A DNA stretch of 39,846 nt from Armatimonadaceae bacterium (GTDB taxonomy: Bacteria; Armatimonadota; Armatimonadia; Armatimonadales; Armatimonadaceae): assembly GCA_030447685.1 (NCBI GenBank), contig JAUJOK010000045.1, forward strand, positions 1-39,846, given 5' to 3'. Positions 8,137-15,875 of the stretch are shown piece after piece. The notes under the pieces were generated by a model. It was not told the DNA's origin and ran no database searches. It saw only the letters and a program-made list of their open reading frames with translations. A program made the position numbers and the translations under genes. Every line of letters starts with the position of its first letter. Positions within the stretch are counted from its first letter, which is position 1.

Positions 8137-9512
8137 GCCGTGTTAGCCCGTCGAGGAAAACAAAGAAAATGTCGCATAACACTACCAGTCCGCTCTTTGA
8201 CAGGCACGACCACCGAAGCGCCATGACGCGGCGCGACTTCGTCAAGGTGGGGACTATCGGGTTCCTGGGGCTGTCGCTGGGGATGACTGACCTGCTGCGG
8301 ATGCAGGCGGCATTTGCCGGAGAAGGCGTCAAGGGCGCGCAGGCGAAGTCGGTTATCCTGCTGTGGATGGACGGCGGGCCGTCGCAGTTCGATACGTTCG
8401 ATCCCAAGCCCAACGCCCCGTCCGGCATGAAAAGCGAGTTCGGCGCGATCAAGACCAATGTGCCCGGCCTCGAAATCTGCGAACTTCTGCCTGAGATGGC
8501 GAAGGTAATGGACAAGGTGACGCTGCTCCGCACGATGTCACACACGGAAGGCGCGCACGAGCGGGCCTGCCATACACTGCTGACCGGCTGGAATCCGAAC
8601 CCGTCGCTGGTCTACCCCTGCATGGGTTCCGTGGTCAGCAAGGAACTGGGCGGGGTAGGGGCGATGCCGCCCTATATCGCCATTCCCGGCAGCGGCTTCG
8701 CCTTCGGCTACGCCCAGGCGGGCTATCTGGAGGCGGCGTTCAACCCCTTCTCGGTCGGCGGCGACCCCAACAATGACAAGTTCAGCGTCCGTGATGTGGC
8801 TTTGCCGGGCGGCCTGACAATGGAGCGTCTGGACGAACGCCGCACACTCTTACAGGCCGTTGATACCGCCTTTAAACGTTTCGACAACACCGCCGAGGCG
8901 CGCAGCCGTGACGAGTTCTACCAGCGGGCTTACGACATGATCAGTTCGCCGGAGGCCAAAAAGGCGTTCAATATCCAGGAAGAGAAGAAAGAGGTGCGCG
9001 AACGCTATGGCCGTCATACGTTCGGACAGGGCTGCCTGCTGGCCCGGCGGCTGGTGGAGGCGGGCGTCCGCTTCGTCACCGTCAGCCACGGCGGCTGGGA
9101 CACCCACTCGGACAATGCCAAGGCCAGCAAAGGCCGGCTCGTCCCGCCGCTCGATCAGGGCATGTCGGCGCTTATCGAAGACCTGCACCAGCGGGGACTG
9201 CTGAAAGATACGCTGGTTGTCTGCATGGGCGAGTTCGGGCGCACACCGCAGATCAACCCGCTGGCGGGACGCGACCACTGGCCCAACACAGGCTGCGCGG
9301 TGTTCGCGGGCGCGGGCGTGCCGGGCGGTCAGGTGATCGGGCAGACCGATGAAAAAGGCGCGGACCCCAAAGACCGAAAGGTCAGCCCGCAGGACATCGC
9401 CACGACACTTTATGCCAAACTCGGTGTCCACTCGGACAAGTTTTACACCACGCCGCAGGACCGCCCCGTCAAGATCGTAGATGGCGGTACGTATATCAAG
9501 GAGCTGGGGTGA
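8133..9512 (+). CDS. DUF1501 family Tat-exported protein
   Basis: Protein of 459 residues. A twin-arginine signal (MTRRDFVKVG followed by a hydrophobic stretch) lies at about residues 30-65, so the true start may be the internal ATG at 8169 or 8223 rather than 8133. The mature part has a sulfatase/alkaline-phosphatase-like fold signature: VILLWMDGGPSQFDTFDPKP, HTEGAHERACHTLLTG, VSHGGWDTHSDN and CMGEFGRTPQIN followed by GRDHWPN. The Asp, His and Thr/Ser positions match those expected of DUF1501 as metal ligands. It overlaps the upstream gene by ATGA and the downstream gene by GTGA, so the three are translationally coupled. Function of the DUF1549/1553-DUF1501 pair is not established. Confidence 0.93.
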   Translation: MSRVSPSRKTKKMSHNTTSPLFDRHDHRSAMTRRDFVKVGTIGFLGLSLGMTDLLRMQAAFAGEGVKGAQAKSVILLWMDGGPSQFDTFDPKPNAPSGMKSEFGAIKTNVPGLEICELLPEMAKVMDKVTLLRTMSHTEGAHERACHTLLTGWNPNPSLVYPCMGSVVSKELGGVGAMPPYIAIPGSGFAFGYAQAGYLEAAFNPFSVGGDPNNDKFSVRDVALPGGLTMERLDERRTLLQAVDTAFKRFDNTAEARSRDEFYQRAYDMISSPEAKKAFNIQEEKKEVRERYGRHTFGQGCLLARRLVEAGVRFVTVSHGGWDTHSDNAKASKGRLVPPLDQGMSALIEDLHQRGLLKDTLVVCMGEFGRTPQINPLAGRDHWPNTGCAVFAGAGVPGGQVIGQTDEKGADPKDRKVSPQDIATTLYAKLGVHSDKFYTTPQDRPVKIVDGGTYIKELG

Positions 9513-11143
9513 GGGCATTCCTCCTGCTCCTTCTGCTCGCAGTCACCGCACCTGCCTTCGCCGCGCCGCGCCTGTCCCATATCTATCCGGCGGGAGGGCA
9601 GCGCGGGACGACGGTCAAGTTGACGTTCAGTGGCGGCGAACTCAAGGACATCACCGGGTTTTACACGACAGGAACCGGGCTGACGGCGAAGATCGATCCG
9701 GGGGGCGACGCGGCGAGCCGCACGGTCGCAATCACCGTCGCGCCGGATGCGCCGCTGGGCATTCAGCAGATCCGTGTCTATGATGGAACGGGCCTGAGCA
9801 ACCCGCGCTATTTCCGGGTCGGGCAGTGGCCGGAGCAGGTGGAGGCGGAGCCGAACGACAGCCCGAAGGAGGCGCTGAAGGTCGATTTACCCGTTACCGT
9901 CAACGGGCGCATTCAGCAGGGCACCGACCGCGACGGCGTCACCTTCCATGCCAAACCCGGCGAGACAGTGGTGTGCGAGGTAGAGGGCCTGCGCGTGCTG
10001 GGACAGGTCGGCAATTCCTGGCTCAAAGGCTATATGGAGATACAGGACGCCGACGGTAACGTACTGGCCGAAAGCCAGGGGACGCCGGACGATTACTACC
10101 GTTGGGACCCCGTTATCGCCTTCGAGCCGCCGAAAGCGGGCGACTATACTGTCTTTTATCGCGACCTGAACTGGCGCGGCGCGGCGATGGCCGTTTACCG
10201 CTTAACAGTGGGAACCGTGCCGCACGCGGTGGGTATCTTCCCGCTGGGCGGGCAGCGCGGCGCTTCCTGTGAAATTCATTTTGATGGCCCGAACCTCGCG
10301 GGCGCGGCGCAAAAGATAACCATTCCTGCCGATGCCCCCGATAATCTGGATGTTGCCTTTACCGGGCCGCAGGGCGCGACGAATCTGCGGCCTTTCCATG
10401 TCAGCGCGCTGCCCGATGCCGTACAAAACACGAAGAACCAGACGCACGAATCGGCGCAGATGGTCCCGTTTCCCTGCGTGGTCAGCGGTCGGCTCGCCGT
10501 GGACGGGTCGCGGGATTACTACCGGTTTCGTCTGGAAAAGCCGCAGAAGGTCGTGCTGGAGGTGTTTTCACGGCGCGTCGGTACGCCGATGGATGCGGAA
10601 ATCATTCTCTTTGACAGGAACGGAAAGCTCCTCCAGGTCAATGACGATGCGCGGGGGCGCGACTGCCGTATTGAGCACGATCTGCCCGCCGGTGACTATC
10701 TTGTCCGTGTCCGCGACATCGACGACCGGGGCGGCCCGGCCTTCCCGTACCGGCTCGTTCTTTCGCCGCCGCAGCCGGCTTTCGATCTATTGGCGACGCC
10801 GGACGCGCCGAAGCTGGCTCGCGGCGCAAACGTAAGTCTGACGGTCAAAGTGGAGCGCCGGGACGGTTTTGATGGCGACGTAACGGTCATTGTCAGCGGC
10901 CTGCCGCCGGGAGTGACTGCCGCGCCGCTGACCATTGCAAAGGATAAAAAGGAAGGCGCGCTGACCCTGACCGCGACGGCGGATGCCGCGCCGGGGCCGC
11001 TTCGCCTTTCTATTCGCGGGGCCGGAACGGCAAACGGCCAGAAGATTTCGGTAACGGCGCGAGCAATTGAGACGTATAATATCCAGGGTACGGCCTTTCA
11101 GCGCGGTCTGATCGGCCCCATTCTCCTGATTACCGAGAAGTAA
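9509..11143 (+). CDS. Exported PPC-domain beta-sandwich protein
   Basis: Secreted protein of 544 residues that starts at GTG 9509, overlapping the previous stop (GTGA). Residues 1-19 form a signal peptide. The chain is a string of beta-sandwich domains: an N-terminal IPT-like domain (SHIYPAGGQRGTTVKLTFSG), a first PPC-type domain after EAEPNDSPKEA, a second IPT-like GIFPLGGQRGASCEIHFDG, a second PPC-type domain (GSRDYYRFRLEKPQKVVLEV ... LLQVNDDARGRD ... DLPAGDYLVRVRD) and a C-terminal Ig-like domain (VSGLPPGVTA). These modules are known as adhesion or carbohydrate-associated domains in planctomycete-like surface proteins. Its operon position suggests it works with the DUF1549 and DUF1501 proteins outside the cell. 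Confidence 0.88.
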   Translation: MRAFLLLLLLAVTAPAFAAPRLSHIYPAGGQRGTTVKLTFSGGELKDITGFYTTGTGLTAKIDPGGDAASRTVAITVAPDAPLGIQQIRVYDGTGLSNPRYFRVGQWPEQVEAEPNDSPKEALKVDLPVTVNGRIQQGTDRDGVTFHAKPGETVVCEVEGLRVLGQVGNSWLKGYMEIQDADGNVLAESQGTPDDYYRWDPVIAFEPPKAGDYTVFYRDLNWRGAAMAVYRLTVGTVPHAVGIFPLGGQRGASCEIHFDGPNLAGAAQKITIPADAPDNLDVAFTGPQGATNLRPFHVSALPDAVQNTKNQTHESAQMVPFPCVVSGRLAVDGSRDYYRFRLEKPQKVVLEVFSRRVGTPMDAEIILFDRNGKLLQVNDDARGRDCRIEHDLPAGDYLVRVRDIDDRGGPAFPYRLVLSPPQPAFDLLATPDAPKLARGANVSLTVKVERRDGFDGDVTVIVSGLPPGVTAAPLTIAKDKKEGALTLTATADAAPGPLRLSIRGAGTANGQKISVTARAIETYNIQGTAFQRGLIGPILLITEK

Positions 11144-11156
11144 GAGCAAGAAAAAA

Positions 11157-12676
11157 ATGCGCAGTGAACGGCGGTGGGCGCTTCCCTTATGCTGCCTCCT
11201 CTCCTTGGGCATCCATGTTGGCCTGGGGCTTCGAAGCCGTGGCTTTTCCGCGCCCTTGCCGCCGCCTGCGCCGACCGAGATCGAGGTCTCTCTGGAGCCT
11301 TTGCCGGAAGCTGCCGTAAAAGCTGCGGCGGCAAAACCGTCCTCGCCGCCGCCGCCTGCGGAGCCGCCCCGCCTGCCCGCCCGCGTGGGCCGAGCGGGCG
11401 CGAAAGGTAAGGGTAGGAACGGCGACGGCGGATCGGGAAAGGTGGCGGGTCGAAGCGGCAGGGAAGCAATCCCCGACGCCGCGCCGGGGCCGCGCGGGCT
11501 GCCCAAACCGGCCCAGGCGGCGCTTTCTTCGGGCGGCGGCTCGCCCGCGCCGAGTGTGGTTCTGGGCGGGCGCGGCGGCGCACCGGGGCCGAAAAAGCCT
11601 CTGGAAGATATTCTTTTCACGGGCGGCGGCGCGGGTGGCATGAACCTTCCCAAAGCGGCCCCGCGCATGGGCGGTGGTGGTGGGCAGGTGGCGCTTGCCG
11701 TGCCCAATTCGCAGGCGCCGGAAACGGTTCATGAAAATAAGGCGGGAGTGGGGCCGGGAACGCAGGGCGGCCAGGGAACCGGCGAGGGCGGCGGGGTCGG
11801 CTTTCAGGCGGGCAAAGGCGTGGGAACCCGGCTCGAGGGCAAGGAAGAAAAGGCGACGCTGCAAAGCGCGCCGGGTGAGGGCCTGGGGGCCGGGCAGGGC
11901 AGCAATATCGGTACGCAGGCTCCGGGCGGCGGCAAAGGAACCGGCTCGGAATTGCCCGGCACCGGCGGCACGGGCCAGGGATATGGGCGCGGCAGCGGCG
12001 ACGGTGTCGGGAACGGCAGCGGAAACGCGGGCAGCGGTGGGGGCGGCGCTGCCGGTGGCGGCTCCGGGGATGGCGGGCGCGGCGGGGTGTTCGGCGCGAA
12101 AACGGTTCCCGCCGCCAACGATGGCCGCATGCGGATCGTCTATGTGCTCGACATCTCTTTCAGCATGGAAGAGCTAAAGAAGCTGCCCAAGGCGAAAGCG
12201 GCGCTCCGCAGGGCGCTATCCGAACTGAAGCCCTTCGACGCGTTCAATATCATCACTTTCGATCAGGATACGCATCCTTACGCGCCGGAGATGCTTACGG
12301 CCAGCAAGGACAACGTGCGCCGCGCCGACGATTTTGTGAAGCGCATCAAGTCGGGCGACGGAACTAACCTTTACGCCGCGCTGGAATTCGCGCTCGGCCT
12401 CGAAGGCGTCACCCATGTCGTCGTTCTGTCGGACGGCGAGCCGAATATGGGTATCAAGGCGTCACCCATGTCGTCGTTCTGTCGGACGGCGAGCCGAATA
12501 TGGGTATCAAGGACCCGAACGAGATACGCTCGCGGGTGCGTGAGCGTAACCAGAGCAAAGCGCAGATACTGACGCTGGCTCTGGGCACCGGAGACAAATA
12601 TCCGGGAACACCCTTGCTGAAGGCGCTGGCGGAAGACAGCAACGGCACCTTCAATACCGTCGAATTCCGAAAATAG
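11157..12676 (+). CDS. VWA-domain protein with TonB-like Gly-rich linker, frameshifted by a duplication
   Basis: Single membrane segment at the N-terminus (RRWALPLCCLLSLGIHVGLG), a Pro-rich stretch, about 260 residues of Gly/Ala-rich low-complexity linker, then a von Willebrand factor A domain: MRIVYVLDISFSM (MIDAS DxSxS), AFNIITFDQD, GDGTNLYAAL (MIDAS Thr) and HVVVLSDGEPNMG (MIDAS Asp). As read, the frame ends at 12572 in a nonsense tail because a 53-bp segment is present twice in tandem (12403-12508). With one copy removed the frame continues DPNEIRSRVRERN ... LTLALGTGDKYPGTPLLKAL and ends NTVEFRK at 12676, giving a normal VWA domain. Periplasmic, metal-dependent protein binding is inferred. 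It follows the PPC gene by 13 bp. Confidence 0.85.
12403..12508 (+). repeat. Perfect 53-bp tandem duplication
   Basis: 12403-12455 and 12456-12508 are identical, and both begin AAGGCGTCACCC. The following bases start again with AAGG, so the duplicated units are flanked by a 4-bp microhomology. 53 is not a multiple of three, and the duplication breaks the VWA reading frame. Confidence 0.95.
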
Positions 12677-12708
12677 CCCGCGTCTGTCGGGAGCGCCGCC
12701 CGCCCGCC

Positions 12709-13752
12709 ATGCGATTAAAAGCCGAAAAGCGAATCCCCTTTCCCCTGCGCGGTATCTACGGCGGCGTCCCCACGCAGTTGTTCGAGCGGGGCAAAACGCT
12801 GTCGGATTACGGTATCAACGCCGTCTGGCTGCGTTCCGGCGATGTTACCGCGCAAAGCATCACACTTTTGAAAAGCCAGGGGGCGCGTGTCTTTGCCGAG
12901 TTCAACACGCTGCACGAAGCCGCCTATTTGAAGGAGCATCCGGACGCGGCTCCGGTCGGCGTGGACGGGCGGGTCTGCCCGCCGCCCGACGGCTGGCAGG
13001 GCGTCTGCCCGACCCACCCCGGCTACCGCGCCGCCCGCATGGAAGCGTTCCGCGCCGTCCTCGCGGGTCACGACATTGACGGCATCTGGCTGGACTATCA
13101 CCACAGCCATGCAAGCTGGGAACAGGCCGTGCCGAACCTGCCGGACACCTGCTTTTGCGCCCGCTGCATCACTCACTTTGCGCGGGAAAACAAGACAAAA
13201 CTCCCCGATGCCACTATCCCGGAACTGGCACGCCTGCTTCTGAACCGCCATAAAAAAGCGTGGATAGCCTGGCGCTGCGGCGTGTTTACGGATTGGGTGC
13301 GCTCGTTTCGCGCTGTTGTGGATGAAACGCGGCCCCGCGCGCTTCTGGGAACCTTTCATTGTCCGTGGAACGATCTCGACTTCGACGGCGCGTTGCGCGA
13401 AAAGCTGGCGATTGATTTGAAGGCGCAGGCCAAATACATCGATGTCTTCAGCCCGATGCCTTACCATGCGCGTTTTGGGCAGGCCACCGATCCGGCCTGG
13501 ATTTCCGAAAAGACCGCCTGGCTCGGCAAACATCTGGGCATTCGCGGCAAGGCGGCGGAGCGGCAGAAGATATGGCCTATCGTCCAGCTTTCTGACTGGG
13601 GCGAGCCGGTGCCGCCCGCTCAGGTGAAGACGGTTCTGGATCACGGCACGCGTCCCCCGGCAACCGGTGCCCTCGTCTTCGCCTGGTCATCGCTGCACGG
13701 GCAATGGGACAAAGTCGAGGAACTGGGCGCGTTTTATCGTTCGGTCATGTAA
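12709..13752 (+). CDS. TIM-barrel glycosidase-like protein
   Basis: Protein of 347 residues without a signal peptide. Alternating strand/helix pattern of a TIM barrel: LRGIYGGVP, INAVWLRSGDV, ARVFAEFNTLHEAAYL, GVCPTHPGYRAARMEAFRAV, IDGIWLDYHHSHASWEQA, CFCARCITHFARE, ALLGTFHCPW, YIDVFSPMPYHARFG, IWPIVQLSDWG and GALVFAWSSLHG. The acidic residue in WLDYHH and the FCxxC cluster resemble uncharacterised glycosyl-hydrolase-like proteins (GHL10/DUF4434-like). It starts 32 bp after the VWA gene with a weak GGAG site. Inferred carbohydrate-active; the substrate is unknown. Confidence 0.7.
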   Translation: MRLKAEKRIPFPLRGIYGGVPTQLFERGKTLSDYGINAVWLRSGDVTAQSITLLKSQGARVFAEFNTLHEAAYLKEHPDAAPVGVDGRVCPPPDGWQGVCPTHPGYRAARMEAFRAVLAGHDIDGIWLDYHHSHASWEQAVPNLPDTCFCARCITHFARENKTKLPDATIPELARLLLNRHKKAWIAWRCGVFTDWVRSFRAVVDETRPRALLGTFHCPWNDLDFDGALREKLAIDLKAQAKYIDVFSPMPYHARFGQATDPAWISEKTAWLGKHLGIRGKAAERQKIWPIVQLSDWGEPVPPAQVKTVLDHGTRPPATGALVFAWSSLHGQWDKVEELGAFYRSVM

Positions 13753-13779
13753 ACGCAGGCGTAGCGCGAAAGGGCCTAT

Positions 13780-14112
13780 ATGAACGGCATTTATATCACC
13801 CTTCTTGCGGTTGCCCTCGTGCTGTTCTTGCCTGTTCTGCTTCCTGTTGCACTGGTTCAGCACAGCCTGTACCTATCTCGCCTGCGTGCATTGGCTAATC
13901 GGTTCCACTGCACAAACTGTGAGAGAATACTTGGCCTTGAATCGCTGAGGCTGGCGGATGCTGCCGAGAGTGACCGTGTTGCACAATTGCGGCGCGAACA
14001 TCCAGGCGCGAGGCTGCGGCTCAATCGCACACTTCACGCCATCTGCGCCAACTGCGGGCAACCGTACACGTTTCTGGAGAAGGAGAACAATTTCATCGAA
14101 GAGGTGCGTTGA
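13780..14112 (+). CDS. Membrane-anchored zinc-ribbon small protein
   Basis: 110 residues. One N-terminal transmembrane helix (about 4-27, LLAVALVLFLPVLLPVALVQ) is followed by two CxxC pairs, HCTNCER (about 47-50) and ICANCGQ (about 89-92), which should form a rubredoxin-like zinc ribbon in the soluble part. A helix rich in Leu, Arg and Glu separates them. No family recognised. It lies 27 bp after the glycosidase-like gene on the same strand, so it is likely co-transcribed. Confidence 0.6.
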   Translation: MNGIYITLLAVALVLFLPVLLPVALVQHSLYLSRLRALANRFHCTNCERILGLESLRLADAAESDRVAQLRREHPGARLRLNRTLHAICANCGQPYTFLEKENNFIEEVR

Positions 14113-14229
14113 CCAGCGCAGACATGGTGCTGAATTCTCTGTGCTCCCGCCGGGGCGGTGTGGAGGTAAAGCGCATGGAATGTCGCTTTCGCGGGTAACA
14201 GAGTAAGCGAAAGGGACAGCAAGACGATT

Positions 14230-14571
14230 ATGGCAGCACCAGACGAACCGGTAACGAACTTCAACCCTAACGACGCGGACAACGATCCCGACGATGCGAC
14301 GGTTCCGACCACGCAAAGCGTCCTCAATGCGAGCGTATCCGGGAATGACACGGGGCCGGAGCCGGACGGCACCGGCAGTATCGGGGCGGGTGAGAAGATC
14401 GGCGGCGGGGGCGGCGCGATGGGCGAAGCGGGCAGCGCCGCCGACACGAACCCCGCCGGAGGCGCGGGAACGGGCAATACAGGCGCGGCCTCGAGCGGCG
14501 GAGCGAGCGGCGGCGGAACCGCAGGTGGAACGGCGTCCACCGGTGCCGGGGCCATCAGCGACCCGGCATAA
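14230..14571 (+). CDS. Acidic, Gly/Ala/Thr-rich hypothetical protein
   Basis: 113 residues of low complexity: acidic N-terminus (FNPNDADNDPDDAT), then Gly, Ala and Ser runs with no hydrophobic core, no Cys and no signal peptide. Expected to be disordered. Upstream (14180-14215) CTTTCGC and GCGAAAG form a 7-bp stem-loop just before the start. Could be a real small disordered protein or simply a GC-driven open frame; I cannot decide. Confidence 0.4.
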   Translation: MAAPDEPVTNFNPNDADNDPDDATVPTTQSVLNASVSGNDTGPEPDGTGSIGAGEKIGGGGGAMGEAGSAADTNPAGGAGTGNTGAASSGGASGGGTAGGTASTGAGAISDPA

Positions 14572-14627
14572 TACTTTACAGGGACAGGAAGGCCCCGCCT
14601 CCGGGCATACTCACACCTACTCCCAGC

Positions 14628-15845
14628 TTACGTCCCGGCGCCGACGTTGAAGTTCAGGCGGAAGTAGGTATGGAACTGGCGTGGCGACATGTGCCCCAGT
14701 TCCCTGCCGCCGACTCCGACGATCACATCGTTCAGCCGCAGATCGCCATAGGTTGCTTTCCATTTCTCGCCGGGGAAGACGAAGGAGACGCGCAGCGCCA
14801 TCCTGTCCGGCGCTATGCCGCGCTGCTTCTTCTCGTCGCCGGTCAGCGGCTGCTCCCAGATGCCCAGAATCGGCGGAATCGCCCCCTGCGACGGTCGCCA
14901 GCTAATGTCGGTTTCCCGCCAGCCCCGCGTCAGCCGCAGCATCATTGGCTTCAGGGGTCGTTGGTTCCGCGTGACCTGAAGCGTCACCGTGCCCGGTTCC
15001 GGTACGCCGTTTAGAATGAACTGAAGGTCCGCCGAGGTCAGCACCGGCGTATCGTTCGCGGCAACGACAACATCTCCCGGCTTCACTCCCACACGCTGCG
15101 CCGGGGAATCAGGCCGCACCGATTTTACGACGTTGTTGGTATCTACATTCAGCGTGATGCCGATGTTTTCCGGCAGCGGGTATTGGAACAGCATCCGCTT
15201 GGTAAAGGTGCGGTCGGCGCGCAACTGCTTATACCGGGCGTCATTGGCGTAATGGCAATGGTAGCAGCTTTCCTGTGCCAGTTTCGAGCGGGCGAAGGCA
15301 GGATAATCCGCTGCCGTGAACGTTTTGCGCGGCGTTACCGACGACGTTACCGGCTTCTTGCCCGCCTGCTTCTCATGCCACGCGAGCGCGCCTCGCATCG
15401 CCGTCTTCAGGCCGGGGATAGATAAGCGGTCGGTGGCGGAGTTCGTATCGCGCGTGCCGTAGCGACTGTAGGTATGACCGTCGGCGTTCATCATCAGCGC
15501 TGTGAAGGTCAGGTCGTAATCGAAGCGGAAGGTGTTCAAGTCCACGTTCTTCAGGCTCGTAAGACGGACCGGCACGAAGCGGCCCAGAAGCGCGGTGAGC
15601 TGCGGATCATCGGGACGCACAACCTGCGCGTCAATGCTTTTGCAGTCCACTCACCGTTCGCATCGGAACACCACGAACAGCGGCTTGCCGCTTTGCCGGG
15701 CTTCCCGCCGCGCCGTCTCGTAGTCCGTCCGCCAGTTCACCGTCACCGTTTCCGGTGAGGGAGGCTGACTGGCGGCGACAGCGAGCGCGAGGAAAAACAG
15801 CGGCAGACCCCAGAAACCGGCGGCGACGAAGCGGCGTGACAGCAT
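14628..15845 (-). CDS. Thioredoxin-like/PDZ selenoprotein (UGA read as Sec65)
   Basis: The frame is open for 405 residues except for one UGA at codon 65 (15653-15651). Residues 1-25 are a signal peptide. A thioredoxin-like domain follows (GKPLFVVFRCER then UGA then VDCKSIDAQV); decoding UGA as selenocysteine gives U-V-D-C, a UxxC redox motif at the CxxC position of the fold. Sequence conservation pattern, frame and codon use are unchanged on both sides. Next come ESCYHCHYA (a CxxCH motif, 194-198), a PDZ domain (about 220-295, VRPDSPAQRVGVKPGDVV) and a C-terminal region with a second PDZ-like end. A bacterial SECIS-like hairpin lies at the right distance after UGA. From memory, a family named thioredoxin/PDZ (seleno)protein exists in related phyla. 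The gene sits 30 bp after the alpha-2-macroglobulin gene. Without Sec it would be a 64-residue fragment plus an orphan frame from GTG 15650. Confidence 0.82.
15614..15653 (-). promoter_or_regulatory. Putative bacterial SECIS element with Sec UGA
   Basis: On the minus strand the UGA (15653-15651) is followed after 18 nt by an 8-bp hairpin, GACGCGCA paired with UGUGCGUC (one G-U pair), closed by the loop GGU (15632-15614). The loop begins 26 nt after UGA. A stem with a short apical loop starting with G, about 16-37 nt behind the UGA, is the published bacterial SECIS consensus for SelB binding. The hairpin lies in coding sequence, as is usual in bacteria. Confidence 0.75.
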
Positions 15846-15875
15846 AAAATAAGAACTCCCGGCAGGCAGCGGTTT

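Noticed and set aside
14113..14229. Possible riboswitch before the Gly/Ala-rich ORF
   Set aside because: There is a CTTTCGC/GCGAAAG stem, but no known riboswitch core or conserved loops were recognised.
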